DNA from: JAZGGS01 sp963764825
GTDB lineage: Bacteria; Bacteroidota; Ignavibacteria; Ignavibacteriales; Ignavibacteriaceae
Direction of reading: 5' to 3'
DNA: 64,000 nt
Assembly (NCBI GenBank): GCA_963764825.1
Contig: CAVXUA010000003.1
Coordinates: 496,001-560,000 of the forward strand
The stretch's first letter is position 1. The number at the start of each line of letters is the position of its first letter. Both the position numbers and the translations under genes were made by a program. This document shows, piece after piece, positions 28,065 to 39,789 of this stretch. The notes below the pieces were generated by a model. The model did not search any database. It worked only from the letters and a program-made list of their open reading frames with translations, and was not told the origin of the DNA.

Positions 28065-30403
28065 ATGAATAAACCTTTTTTCTTGTTAGCATTTTTTATT
28101 ATTTCTTTGTTGATTTGTTCTTCACTAAATGCACAGATTCTGGGAGATGGAGGTTGGCGCGTTGGCGAAAAGCAAATTAGAATTTCTGCAGATAACTCAG
28201 AACATATTAAGCAGCTCTATCAGCTTAAGCTAAATATGGATTTTTACGCTCCGGCTTATGATCATATAATTGCTTATGTAATTCCTGATGAATTAAAACA
28301 AATTGAAGGGCTGGGGATTCCATACATTGTTGAAGTTGAAGACTTAAACAGCCACAATAAAAATCTTTGGCTCGAACTGGCTGCTTATCATACCTATCAG
28401 CAAATAATTGATCTTGCAGATAGTCTAGCTGGGGCATTCCCTTCGATTTGCAAAAAGTACATTTTTGGATATTCAATTCGGAATCGTCAATGCGTTGCTT
28501 TAAAAATAAGTGACAATGTTGAAATTGATGAGCCGGAAGCCGAGGTTTTGTTTGATGGGGGAATTCATGGTAATGAAATTGGGGGACCAGAAAATATTAT
28601 TCGGTTTGCTCGTGATCTTTGTCTGCAATACGGCACCGATCCAACAGTTACAAACCTGATTAATACTAGGGAGATCTGGTTATACTTAATGGTTAATCCT
28701 GATGGTAGACACAATATGTCACGCTATAACGCAAACGGGGTAGATTTGAACAGAGATTGGGCTTATATGTGGGATGCTTGGGGAGGCAGCACAGGTCCTT
28801 GTTCTCAAATCGAATCAAAAAATTTAAGAAGCTGCATGTATTCAAATCAATTTGTTGTACATACAACTTATCATAGCGGAACTGAATACATTTCCTGTCC
28901 CTGGAGCTACCGTCCTGATCAACCACTTGATTGGAATCAAATAATTCAATTAGCAGGACTTTATTCGTCTATTTCCGGTTACTCTAACTTACAGTATGGC
29001 CAGGGTTATAATGGAATGTATGCCATCAATGGAAGCACAAAGGATGGTAATTACGGAATGATGGGATCAATTAGCTGGTCAATGGAGATTTCCTACAGCA
29101 AGCAACCGCCCACATCCGAGATAATGTTGTACTATAACCGTAACTATCCTTCTATGCTTGCCATGATAGAATATGCAGGTTTCGGTCTTGAAGGAATTGT
29201 AACTGATGCGGTAACTGGTGCCCCGGTAACAGCATCGGTTTTTGTAAACAACTATTATCCAACTTATACAGATCCAACCGCTGGAGATTACCATAAGTAT
29301 GTTCTTCCAGGCACTTATTCAATCACAGTTGTTGCTAATGGTTATGAAAGTCAAACGATTAATAACGTGGTTGTTTCAACAAATAGTTCAACAGCTACAA
29401 ATTTCCAGCTGCAGCCGGGTGGAGGGCATTATGTTTACAAATTTTCTGCATCTCAAATTCCGAACAACAATCACTCTGACGAGGGGTTGACAACTGCGGT
29501 AATTGGAGAACCGGATGATATTAACTATTCAATTGGAAAAAATGGCTGGTGTGTGTTGGATATGCAATATCCCATTCCTGATGTTAATGGTTCGGATTTT
29601 ATATTATATGAAGGGGATACTTCTCCTGAAGGATATAACTGCTATGCTGGTCAAACTCTTGATGGTCCCTGGATATTATTGGGAACTGGTAATGGCACAA
29701 CTCAATTCGATCTAACAGGATCTGGCTTAGTAAATGCACAATTTATTAGGATTGTAGATGATGGAGATGGAACTGCTATTGCTCCAAATGCCGGCTTCGA
29801 TCTTGATGCAATTAAGGCTACCGACGTAGTTCCTGTAGAGTTGATTTCTTTTACTGCTGAAATCGTCAATGATGAAGTTATGCTCAAATGGCAGACTGCA
29901 ACAGAAACCAACAACAGTGGTTTTGAATTAGAAAGAAGCCAGGAATCAGGAGTTAGTGTTCAGAAGAACTGGGAGAATATCACTTTTGTAGAAGGGAATG
30001 GAACAACAACGAAACTAGCGATTATACTTATCTAGATAAGATAGAAGAACCAGGTACTTATTATTATAGGTTAAAGCAAATCGATTTTGATGGAACAGTT
30101 TCCTACAGTCCCGAAGTTGAAATTGATGTAACCGCTCCACAGGAATTTGCATTGTTCCAGAATTATCCAAATCCATTTAACCCGACTACAACAATTAAAT
30201 TCTCGATGCCAAAGCAAGCGGATGTAAAACTTGTTATTTACAATATCGTTGGGCAAGTTTTAGCTGAATTGATAAATAAAACAATGGAAGAAGGATATCA
30301 CGAAGTACAGTTTGATGCTCACGCTTATGCAAGCGGCATATATTATTGTAGATTGAAAACATCCGAATTTACATCTATAAAGAAAATGTTATTACTAAAA
30401 TAG
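28065..30403 (+). CDS. Secreted M14 zinc carboxypeptidase with type IX sorting domain, frameshifted
   Basis: A signal peptide ending SSLNAQ leads into an M14 peptidase. The Zn ligands are in GGIHGNEIGGPEN (HxxE), the third His is near TTYHSGTEY, and the catalytic Glu is in SMEISYS. A carboxypeptidase regulatory-like beta domain (GIVTDAVTGAPVTASVF) and a second beta-rich domain follow. The tail VVPVELISFTAE leads to ALFQNYPNPFNPTTTIKF and ends in KKMLLLK. A missing A near 30012 splits off the last 130 residues. It is probably exported by type IX secretion as a surface or secreted peptidase of about 779 residues. Confidence 0.85.
29827..30403 (+). repeat. C-terminal secretion cassette, copy 1
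   Basis: The last ~190 codons of the M14 gene closely match those of the C25 gene at 32596-33181. Shared stretches include KWQTATE, NNSGFELERSQ, FVEGNGTTT and YRLKQIDFDGT. This linker plus sorting domain behaves as a modular cassette. Confidence 0.75.
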
Positions 30404-30839
30404 AAGACGTAATACAGTAATTTTCATTGATAAACAACTGATTATCATTTTGAAAAAAAATCTCAAAACGAATCCTATCATTTTCAATAGGATAAATTTT
30501 CTTGATAAATTGAATCTTAAAGGCACATTTGACCTCTGCAAATAAATGGCATTTAATGTGTATAAGTTCAAAAGAATAATAAAAAGAAATTTTTTTCATT
30601 CACAGAAAAAAAATTTTGAGAGAAAGTAGTTCTGGCAATTTATTATTACTGCTATGAACGAAATCATAACAGCTATGCTTTTTACTATTTCATAATTAAG
30701 TAACAGGGTTTCTTCAAGGGCTTCGTTTAATCCCACAACTTAATTTAGCAGTTGTGATCTCAAAACAAACACAAAAAACAAATTATTGCTGCCATAAATT
30801 TAGTGGCAGGCTAGTGTTAGAATTTAAAGGGATTTACAA
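30404..30839. other. Intergenic region between the M14 and C25 peptidase genes
   Basis: These 436 bases carry no recognisable gene. A 7-bp inverted repeat (ATCCTAT/ATAGGAT) at 30472-30493 could be a weak terminator for the M14 gene, although it lacks a T tract. The C25 promoter must lie in the right half. Confidence 0.4.
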
Positions 30840-33181
30840 ATGCGATCACAAATGAACTATTTCTACCGCAACCAAAAAAAAGATAAATATTATTTTTACA
30901 CTGCTGGTTATTTTAGCATTGCCTTCAATAATGTTTGCACAGTTGAGCAGCTCAAATGGTATACAAACGAATATATTAAACACAACCCCAACCAGCACTA
31001 CTATTGAATTTATATTAAACGATTATGATGAGGTAAGTATAGATGTCAATGGAACAGAAAGCATTTTCTATTCTATACCTGGAAACGTATGGCTCATGGA
31101 AAAAGGAATGCCGCAATTACCAATTTACCGCAGCAGTATTATTATCCCGGATCTTGCAGCAATGAATTTTAATATAATTTCAGAAGAGTATGACGGAAAT
31201 TGGAACACTTCCAGTGATGCCATCAAAGGGACATATAACCCGTGATATCGATCCATCAACTATACCTTTTGCGTTCAGTAATTTTTATTCAATTAACGAT
31301 TGGTATCCTGCAGAAACAATTCTTATAGATGAACCTTACATAGTAAAAGATTTAAGAGGAGCAACAGTACAGTTTAACCCCATGAAGTACAATCCCGTAG
31401 AAGATAAATTAAAGATTTGTACAAGATTAGTTGTAGAAGTTTACGACGATCCAAACCAGCAGGTTGTGAATCCGCTTATAAGGAATTTTCCTTTGATCGG
31501 CACTTCAATGGAATTTGACGGCATTTACAAAAACCTGTTTATCAATTACGGAACTGGTTATTATGATTATGTTACCGTAAATGAACAGGGCAGGTTACTC
31601 GTAATATATGCTTCTGAGTACAGTAATAACATAACACCGTTTGTTAATTGGAAAGTACAAAGAGGGTTAACAACTATTACTGCTGAATATCCTACTGAAA
31701 CAGGAAACGATGCTAATTCAATAAAAGATTATATTCAGAATATTTACGATTCACCGGATGGTTTAGCATTTATTATTCTTGTTGGAGAATCGAACCAGGT
31801 ACCAACACTTTACGGGCAGTACGAAGGCGCTCCTTCCGATCCGAGTTATACAAAGCTTGCCGGCAGCGATGCTTACCCAGATGCATTTATTTCCAGGATT
31901 TCACCCAGCTCATCGGATAACCTGGATTATATTTTATGGAAACTTCGAAACTATGAAGAAAATCCTGATGTTGGACCTGAAGCTGCCTGGTATCATAAGG
32001 GAACGGGCATAGCAAGCAATGAAGGTAATCCCCGTGATTGGGAAAGAGCGAACTGGCTTAGAGATATGTTGCTGAATAACATGACCTTCACACAAGTAGA
32101 TCAAATATACGATCCGGGCGCAACTTCCTTACAGGTTACCACTGTTTTAAACGAAGGACGCAGTGTTATTAATTATCTTGGTCATGGTTCCGGAACTTCC
32201 TGGGGAACAACCGGTTTCAACGTTTCAAAAATTTATAATTTATCAAACGGCACAAAAAATCCTTTTGTTATTGATGTTTCCTGCACAAATGGCAATTTTG
32301 AATTAGGCGAATGTATGGAGGAAGCATGGATAAGAGCTGGAGATATGAATGATCCAAAAGGAGCTATTGCATCTTTCGGTTCTTCCACACTTGCTAGCTG
32401 GGTTCCTCCGTGCGATATGCAAAATCATTCAACAGATCTTCTTACAACAGAGCAAATGCAGACTGTTGGCGGAGTGCTTTTTAATGGTATTATGCATGCA
32501 ATGGATCTCTGGGGAGGAAGCTCAGGACAAGGATTAAAATTAATGGAACAATACAACATTATGGGAGATTGTACAACTATTCTTGCCCTTGATGTTGTGG
32601 TGCCTGTTGAGCTAACTGATTTTACCTTGGAAAATATTAATGGCGAAGTGATTATCAAATGGCAGACAGCAACCGAATCAAACAACAGTGGTTTTGAGCT
32701 TGAAAGAAGTCAAAAATCTGGAGTCAGTAGTAAGAAAAACTGGAATATTATCGCATTTGTTGAGGGGAATGGAACAACGACAGAAGTTAACGAATATATT
32801 TATAGAGATAAGATAGAAAAACTTGGGTCATATTTTTATAGGTTAAAGCAAATTGATTTTGACGGAACAACAACTTACAGCCCCGAAATAGAAATTGATG
32901 TAACAGGACCAACGGAATTTACATTAATGCAAAACTATCCAAACCCGTTTAACCCTGCTACAACTATCAGGTTTACACTTCCGGTTAAAACAGATTTAGT
33001 GATAGCTGTTTATAACTCCTTAGGAGAAAAAGTTTCAGATTTATTTAAAGGTGAGATGGAAGAGGGTTATCACGAAGTTAAATTTGATGCCTCAAACTTC
33101 TCTTATCTTCTCGGTGTATACTTCTATAGGTTTGAAAGCAAACAATTTGTAGATGTGAAAAAGATGGTTCTTACAAAATAG
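30840..33181 (+). CDS. Secreted C25 (gingipain-type) cysteine peptidase with type IX sorting domain, frameshifted
   Basis: The ATG at 30840 follows GGGATTT and starts a signal peptide that is restored if the A8 run near 30875 is read as A7, giving KINIIFTLLVILALPSIMFA. A second break near 31230 joins the propeptide to RDIDPSTIPFAF. The catalytic residues of family C25 are clear: His in NYLGHGSGTSWG and Cys in VIDVSCTNGNFE. The C-terminus carries MQNYPNPFNPATTIRF. The reconstruction is about 780 residues. It resembles secreted gingipains more than the sortase PorU, because it has a standard type A sorting domain. Confidence 0.85.
32596..33181 (+). repeat. C-terminal secretion cassette, copy 2
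   Basis: This is the linker and sorting domain of the C25 peptidase, closely similar in protein and DNA to copy 1 at 29827-30403, including a nearly identical DNA stretch over NNSGFELERSQ. Confidence 0.75.
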
Positions 33182-33210
33182 TTTTGTGTGTTATCTTTAG
33201 AGGGAAAAAG

Positions 33211-33237
33211 AAGGCGGCTTATTGCCGCCTTTTTTTA
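33211..33237. terminator. Bidirectional terminator between C25 and S9 peptidase genes
   Basis: AAGGCGGC (33211-33218) pairs with GCCGCCTT (33224-33231) and runs into seven or eight Ts on the plus strand. The minus strand tail TTCTTTTTCC is weaker, so it may also serve the convergent S9 gene. Confidence 0.85.
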
Positions 33238-35177
33238 GTTTAAATATTTTTTATACCACTCAACCCATCTTTTAAAAACATCCACACGCTGATTAGGTGC
33301 GGTTATGCTGTGTTTTGCATCAGGATATAAAACCATTTCCACTTCAACTCCTAAATCTTCCAGAGCCCTGTAAATTTCCCAGCTCTGCATTACATGCACA
33401 CGATCATCAGCTTCTCCATGCATTATAAGTGTTGGAGTTTTTGCGTTTTTTAAATATTCAAGTGGTGAAGAATTTGTAAACTGTTCAACATCTGTTACAG
33501 GCAAGCCGACAAACTCCCAATAAGCTATCTCTCCATGATTTATATCGCTCTGTGCGTAGTTGCTTACTGTGTTGGTAACACCGGCAACACTAACCGCAGC
33601 TTTAAATTTGTCCGTATGTCCTATTATCCAGTTAGTCATATAGCCGCCGTAACTCCATCCACCAACCACCATTTTATCTTCATCTGCAATTTTATTTTTA
33701 ATAAGATAATCTACGCCGGACATAATATCATCGTAATCAACGTAGCCAAGTTTACCACGGTTTGCAGCATAAAATTCTGAACCGTAACCAATTCCACCCC
33801 TGAAGTTCGGTTCAAATACTACCAACCCTTCCTGTGCGAAGATCTGCCCAAAATAATTAAAGCGATCCATAATAATTCCATCAGGTCCGCCATGCGGAAG
33901 AACCATTAACGGGTAAGGGTTTGAATCATCATAACCCGGAGGCAAGGTTAACACGGCTTCTATAATTGTTCCATCGTAGGAAGGATATTGTATAACTTTA
34001 GATGTGCCGAGAGTTTTTCCCTGAACCCATGTTGAAACATCAGTTAATTGTAAAGCTTCTTTAGGATCTCTTTCGAATTTTGAAACGAAAAGTTCATTTG
34101 GAATATTACTGATGCTTCCTATAAATGCCAGCTCGCCTGTTTCGGTGCTTAAAGAGTAAGAATAAATAACATATTGTGGTTCAATAAGTGTGGTAACTTT
34201 ACCATTAATATTTACACTGTAAATTCCCGAGTAAACATTTCGCGGAGTTCTGAAGGATATGTTTTCGTTATCAATCCATTCAACTTCATTAACAGTCGGG
34301 TCAAAATCTGTCGGTTAGATTTTTTAGTTTCCCCTGTTTTTTTATCAACCACAAATAATGCATTGTTAGATGAATAACCAACCGTATTTCCCACAAAGCA
34401 TGCTCGTATTCCATCTGGAGAAATTGAAGGTGCTGTAAATACTTTCGCATCGTTGAAAGAGTAAAACACTTTTCCATCACTATCTACCCAAAGCACTCTA
34501 CCGTTAACTAAGCTTTCAAACAGATCAGAATTTTCAGCAGTTAATAATAGGAAACTGCTTCCATCGCGGGATGCCGCAAACTCACTTATGTAATAAGTTC
34601 CGTCTGTAATTTTGTTAACAACCGATTCATCTTTAATTGATTGCGTCCATATTGCAGAAGTATGAAAAGTTGTACCAAAAACATATCCGCCACCTGCTGC
34701 TTCTTCACGGGCAGTTAGAACGGAATCGCGTGGTTCGTCTGTAAGAAATGCAATAGTGGAATTATCAATCCATTCAAAAGAGTTTACGCCCCTTTCTGTA
34801 GAAGTAACCTGTGTTGCTTCCCCGCCTTTAATGCTGATTTTGTAAACCTGTGTTTTTTCACTTCTTGTAGAAAGGAAAGCTATAGTCGAACCATCCGGCG
34901 ACCATTTGGGATTAAAATCATTTTTATCAGAAGTTGTGAGCTGTAGATTTTCCTTGCTTTCTCCCTTTACAATCCAAATGTTGTAATTTCTTTTGTCATC
35001 CCATTCTTTTTTATCGCCAAGTGCATATGCAATCATTTCGCCATTAGGTGAAAAATCCATCCCGTTGAAACGTGAATAAAAGTAGAAATCCTGTATAGTG
35101 AATTTATCTTGGTTGCCTTGTGCAAATAACTGTGGGCTGATTAGGATAATGAAAAACAATGAGTAATATTTCTTCAT
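33235..35177 (-). CDS. Secreted S9 family prolyl oligopeptidase/acylaminoacyl peptidase, frameshifted
   Basis: A signal peptide (MKKYYSLFFIILISPQLFAQ) precedes a seven-bladed propeller (NPKWSPDGSTIAFLSTRSE, PSISPDGIRACFVG) and an alpha/beta hydrolase domain. The triad is Ser in GGWSYGGYM, Asp in HGEADDRV and His in DAKHSI. The break near 34310 disappears if one base is removed from each of an A6 and a T4 run, giving TKNLTDRFDPTVNEVEW. The repaired protein is about 646 residues, normal for S9B/S9C. It probably trims peptides released by the secreted endopeptidase next door. Confidence 0.87.
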
Positions 35178-35609
35178 GATCGCTCCTAAGTTTTGAAAAG
35201 AGTATTAAAATATTTTCAAATTATTTCTATCATTTACTAGTCAAATTTTCTTAAAATAAACTTAAATTTATTTCAAGGGAGAAACAATAAGATTTATTTA
35301 ATCGGAGTTCATTCATTCATTATTTTAGCATTAACTATCTTTCGATGGAGATCATTATCATTTCATAATTGGCAACTCTTAGTAATTACGAAAGAACGAT
35401 TACAGCCCGAAAACTTATCTTTTTTGAGAATAACAGCTTCTTAGAAGTAAGAAAAAATATCACTCCGGTTTTTAAAAGCAATTTTTTAATCAATTAAAGT
35501 AATTATTAATTCTACCTGATAATGGCATTTAACATGAAGAAGCAGAATGACTTTTAAATAATATTAAGAAGAGAATGTTAACAGAAATGAAAAACAATAA
35601 GGTAAACAA
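35178..35609. other. Intergenic region upstream of the hydrogenase operon
   Basis: These 432 AT-rich bases lie between the divergent S9 gene and the receiver gene and should contain both promoters. No gene, RNA or clear operator was recognised. A weak TGGCAT-N5-ATGA at about 35524 is too poor to call a sigma-54 site. Confidence 0.4.
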
Positions 35610-35990
35610 ATGGCGACAATAGCAATTATAGACGACGATCCCGATATTCTTGATGCAAGCAGCCTTGTACTTAGAGCTAAGGGATATGAAGTAATAACCG
35701 CCAATAATCCTGACGACGGATTTAAAATTGTTATGGAAAGGAAACCGGATCTAATAATTCTTGATGTAATGATGGATGAGCCGGATGATGGATTCTTCCT
35801 TGCCCAGAAATTGAGGCGAGGAAAATTTAATGGACCAATAATAATGTATACATCGGTTTCAAAATCAATTGGAATGGAGTTTGGCGCAAGCGAAATTGTA
35901 CCTGTTGACGATTTTATTGAAAAACCAATTGCTCCTGATGTTTTAGTAGACAAAGTGGAAAAACATCTGCAATTACAGGTAAAGGAGTAA
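35610..35990 (+). CDS. Single-domain response regulator (receiver only)
   Basis: The 126-residue protein consists of one CheY-like receiver domain. The acidic pocket is DDD (8-10), the phosphorylation site is D52 (LILDVMM, read as IILDVMM), and the switch lysine is K105 (FIEKP). There is no output domain. The start of the hydC-like gene is three bases downstream, so it is the first gene of the hydrogenase operon. It may relay a signal from the histidine kinase at 39790, at the other end of the same gene group, perhaps by binding a partner protein. Confidence 0.85.
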   Translation: MATIAIIDDDPDILDASSLVLRAKGYEVITANNPDDGFKIVMERKPDLIILDVMMDEPDDGFFLAQKLRRGKFNGPIIMYTSVSKSIGMEFGASEIVPVDDFIEKPIAPDVLVDKVEKHLQLQVKE

Positions 35991-35993
35991 GTT

Positions 35994-36467
35994 ATGTTTG
36001 TAGAAGAGAAAAATGCACTAACCGAAGAGATAGAGAATTATATTCAAAAATATGGTAGTAACCGTTCGGCACTTTTACCGATTCTTCAGGAAATACAAAG
36101 AAGGCACAGCCATATAAGCAACTTTGCACAGCAGGAAGTAGCACGCATGCTCGATATTCATCCTGTGGAGGTTTACAGCGTTATTTCATTTTATTCTTTT
36201 CTTCACACCAAACCAAGAGGAAGAAATATTGTACGGCTTTGCAGAACCATTGTTTGCGATATGGCAGGAAAGAACAATGTGGAAGAAGCAATTAAACGCG
36301 AGCTTGGTATAAACTTTGGCGAGACGACAAAAGATAAACGAATTACACTGGAATACACCAACTGTTTAGGAATGTGCGATGTTGGACCTTCAATGATTGT
36401 TAATGAAAGAGTTTATACAAAGCTTGATCCTGAAAAAGCAGTTAAAATATTGAATGAAATTAAATAA
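35994..36467 (+). CDS. hydC: NuoE-like hydrogenase subunit (HydC)
   Basis: This 157-residue thioredoxin-like [2Fe-2S] protein of the NuoE family has four cluster cysteines: C83 and C88 (RLCRTIVCDM), and C124 and C128 (NCLGMCDVGP). In trimeric [FeFe]-hydrogenases this subunit pairs with the flavin subunit HydB. The gene lies between the receiver gene and hydB with spacings of 3 and 9 bases, clearly one operon. It is intact. In another context it would be called nuoE, but the hydA gene two places downstream decides the role. Confidence 0.88.
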   Translation: MFVEEKNALTEEIENYIQKYGSNRSALLPILQEIQRRHSHISNFAQQEVARMLDIHPVEVYSVISFYSFLHTKPRGRNIVRLCRTIVCDMAGKNNVEEAIKRELGINFGETTKDKRITLEYTNCLGMCDVGPSMIVNERVYTKLDPEKAVKILNEIK

Positions 36468-36476
36468 GGTTGAGTA

Positions 36477-37688
36477 ATGGAAGTATCAACAAAAATTAAA
36501 ACTGAACGTACTGGTCATGTTCTCTTTTCATCTTATACAAGGGGAGAAGGGATAAAGAAAGTTTTAGAGCTTTCAAGAAATGATATCCTGTTTGAACTGA
36601 AAGAATCAGGACTTAAAGGAAGAGGCGGTGCAGGATTCCCCACAGCAACAAAGTGGATGCTGAATGCTGCTGCTAAATCCGATAAAAAATATATTATTTG
36701 TAACGCTGATGAAGGTGAACCCGGCACTTTTAAAGACAGGGTTCTTTTAATGGAATACCCCGAATTGGTTTTTGAAGGAATGGTTATAGCTGGTTATACT
36801 ACCGGCGCAACCGAAGGTATTGTTTACCTGAGAGGTGAATATGAATATATGCTTTCATCATTAGAAGATTATCTTGATGTGATGAGAAAAGATAATCTGC
36901 TTGGTGAAAAGATATTAGACAAAGAAGATTTTAGTTTTGATATTACAATAAGACTTGGTTCCGGCGCTTATGTTTGTGGAGAAGAGACCGCATTAATAGA
37001 ATCGCTTGAAGGACATAGAGGCGAAGCAAGAAACAGACCACCGTATCCCGTTAATACAGGATTTATGGGAAAGCCAACTGTAGTAAATAATGTCGAAACT
37101 CTTGCGGCCGTTTCGCATATTGTTACTAAAGGGGGTGAATGGTTTAGTAAAAGCGGGACTGATAAATCAACCGGCTCAAAGTTGTTCTCAATATCAGGTG
37201 ATTGCAAAAAACCTGGTGTTTACGAACTTCCCTGGGGAACAACGATACGCGAACTGCTTAAAATGGTTGGTGCGGAAAAAGCAAAAGCTGTGCAGGTTGG
37301 CGGAGCTTCCGGTGTGTGCATACCTAAAGATCAATTTGATAGAAAGCTTGGATATGAAGATTTATCCACCGGCGGTTCAATTATGATTTTTGATGAACAA
37401 AGAGATATGCTTAAAGTATTAAAAAACTTTATGGAGTTTTTCGAAGAAGAATCTTGCGGGCAATGCACTCCTTGCAGAATAGGTAACACTAAACTACTTG
37501 AAGGTATTAAAATGATAGAGAGTGGAGAATATACATTCAAGTATATTAACACACTTAAAGAACTCGGACGAACCATGCAGGTTGCTTCCAAATGTGGTTT
37601 AGGTCAATCAAGTCCCAATTCGTTCATTTCAATTCTCGATAATTTTAAAGATGAAATTTTCCACTCTAACGGGATAGGAGGCAACTGA
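36477..37688 (+). CDS. hydB: NuoF-like NADH-binding hydrogenase subunit (HydB)
   Basis: The 403-residue protein is of the NuoF family. The NADH/FMN site is GRGGAGFPTATKW, then NADEGEPGTFKDR and GAYVCGEETALIESLEG. The [4Fe-4S] ligands are in SCGQCTPCR, with a further Cys in ASKCGLGQS. It lacks both the N-terminal [2Fe-2S] and the C-terminal ferredoxin-like extension of Thermotoga HydB, so it is the short version. It would pass electrons between NAD(H) and HydA. Its stop overlaps the hydA start by one base. Confidence 0.9.
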   Translation: MEVSTKIKTERTGHVLFSSYTRGEGIKKVLELSRNDILFELKESGLKGRGGAGFPTATKWMLNAAAKSDKKYIICNADEGEPGTFKDRVLLMEYPELVFEGMVIAGYTTGATEGIVYLRGEYEYMLSSLEDYLDVMRKDNLLGEKILDKEDFSFDITIRLGSGAYVCGEETALIESLEGHRGEARNRPPYPVNTGFMGKPTVVNNVETLAAVSHIVTKGGEWFSKSGTDKSTGSKLFSISGDCKKPGVYELPWGTTIRELLKMVGAEKAKAVQVGGASGVCIPKDQFDRKLGYEDLSTGGSIMIFDEQRDMLKVLKNFMEFFEEESCGQCTPCRIGNTKLLEGIKMIESGEYTFKYINTLKELGRTMQVASKCGLGQSSPNSFISILDNFKDEIFHSNGIGGN

Positions 37689-39603
37689 TGGAAACCAATG
37701 ATCTTGTAAGAACACCCTTAAGCCAGCAGCCGCATAAAGTAAAACCCACTAATGGGCACGATGGCATAGGCGGCAAAGTTTCTGTTGAAATAAATGATAA
37801 AAAATTTTCTGTTCCATTTGGAGAGACAATATTAGAAGCGTGTAAAATAAATAGTATTCATATTCCTACACTTTGTCATCATCCCGATTTATGTATTGCA
37901 GGAACATGTAGAATTTGCCTGGTTGAGGTAGAAGGTCTGAAAACGCTGCAGACAGCTTGCTCTTTCCCGATAACATCACCCATAAAACTTCACACAACAT
38001 CACCGATGGTTCGTAAAGCAAGAAGGCATATTGTTGATCTCCTTTTAAGCGAACATTATGGTGAGTGTTATTCGTGCGTACGAAATAATAATTGCGAACT
38101 CCAATCTCTTGCAAAAGAATATGGCGTTGATCAATATACTTTCGGGCATGTAACTGAACCAAGGTTTGAAAGAGATAACTCCTCGCCAAGCATCGTAAGA
38201 GATATGAGCAAATGTGTGATGTGCAAACGCTGTGTTAGAACCTGCATAGATCTGCAGGAAGTTGGAGTTCTGGAAGCGATTGACCGCGGAGATCAAACCC
38301 ATATAAGTACATTTATGGAAAAACCGTTAGCTGATGTTGTTTGTATTAATTGTGGTCAGTGCATCAATCGTTGTCCAACAGGTGCACTACATGCAAATGA
38401 TCCTTCGGATGAAATATGGGAAGCTATTGATGATCCTGCAAAACATGTAATAATGCAAACGGCTCCATCTCCCCGCGCAGCAATTGGTGAATTATTCGGG
38501 CAGGAACCGGGAAAATCGTTTACGGGAGAACTTAATACTGCTATAAGAAGGATAGGTTTCGATAGAGTTTTCGATACAAACTTTACTGCAGACCTTACAA
38601 TTATGGAAGAAGGGACAGAACTTATCATTAGATTGTTTAAAGCACTTGTTGAAAAAGATAATTCGGTTTCTCTTCCTCAATTTACTTCCTGCTCACCGGG
38701 ATGGGTAAAATATCTGGAGCACTTTTATCCTGAATATATTGATAATCTAAGCTCAGCAAAATCACCTCAGCAAATGTTCGGGGCATTGTTAAAAACTTAC
38801 TATGCAAAGGAATCCGTTATCGATCCGAAAGATATTGTTACAGTTGCTTTGATGCCCTGTGCTGCTAAAAAATTTGAATGCAACAGACCTGAAATGAACG
38901 ATTCTGGATACCAGGATGTTGATTACGGGTTGACAACTCGGGAAATGGGACAAATGATAAAAGAAGCAGGAATTCATTTACCTGAAATGTCTCAATCTCA
39001 TTTCGATCAACCGTTTGGTGATGCTTCCGGTGCCGGATTAATTTTTGGTGCAACGGGCGGTGTAATGGAAGCTGCACTAAGAACAGTAATTGAACTAGTA
39101 ACGGGCAAGCAAACAGAAGATCTTTTAAAAATGCTAATATAACACCCGTAAGAGGTTTTGAAGGAGTTAGATACGTAGAGTTACCAATTAATGAAGTTGG
39201 ACCTGTTCCCCAAATATTAAAACACCTGGTTCCAAATTGGGATTGGCTAAAAGGCGAAACTCTAAAAGTTGCTGTTGCACACGGTACTGCGAACGCCAAG
39301 AAGATAATGGAAGATATAAAAGCCGGCGGAAAGTTTAGTGAATGTCACTTCATTGAATTTATGGCTTGTCCCGGCGGATGTCTTGGTGGCGGCGGTCAAC
39401 CAATTCCAACCACTGAGGAGATAAGAAAGAAAAGAGCACAAGCAATTTATTCTGAAGATGAATCTCTGCCGGTTCGTAAATCACACGAGAATGAAAATGT
39501 TTTAACAATTTACGACAAATTTTTGACCGATGGACCTTGCGGAAAGCAATCGCATAAATTGCTTCATACACATTATACAAAGAGGGGAAAATATATTGCG
39601 TAG
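37688..39603 (+). CDS. hydA: [FeFe]-hydrogenase catalytic subunit HydA, frameshifted
   Basis: From the N-terminus: a plant-type [2Fe-2S] domain (CHHPDLCIAGTCRIC), a His-ligated cluster (HYGECYSCVRNNNC), two [4Fe-4S] clusters (CVMCKRC and CINCGQCINRCP) and the H domain. The H-cluster motifs are TSCSPGW (C335), MPCAAKKFE (C391) and FMACPGGCLGGGGQP. A small-subunit-like tail ends at KRGKYIA. A missing A in the run near 39130 splits the gene; with it, the frame reads KNANITPVRGFEG. Total is about 638 residues. The usual second Cys of TSCCP is Ser336 here. Confidence 0.93.
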
Positions 39604-39789
39604 AAATGTAATATAAAGTTAACTCCTTATTCTTTTCTTTCTTAGCATAAGTTAAAAGGGGTAAGAGTAAACTATGATTTTTTATTATCTATGACATTCC
39701 CAAAGTACTGGGTTTGCCGCTTCGTTACTCAGAATAACAATGTGTAATTTTGTACTTAGTTTTTTAGATAAGATAGTGAAAAGAATTTA

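Noticed and set aside
30840..33181. PorU sortase of the type IX system
   Set aside because: The protein is shorter than PorU and ends in a typical cleavable type A sorting domain; no other por genes are in the window.
35524..35540. A sigma-54 promoter for the hydrogenase operon
   Set aside because: TGGCAT-N5-ATGA lacks the TT of the -12 half and has no twin dyad sites upstream.
37688..39603. Programmed ribosomal frameshifting in hydA and other split genes
   Set aside because: The break sites lack a shared slippery heptamer plus stem-loop, and they occur in unrelated genes with both +1 and -1 shifts.
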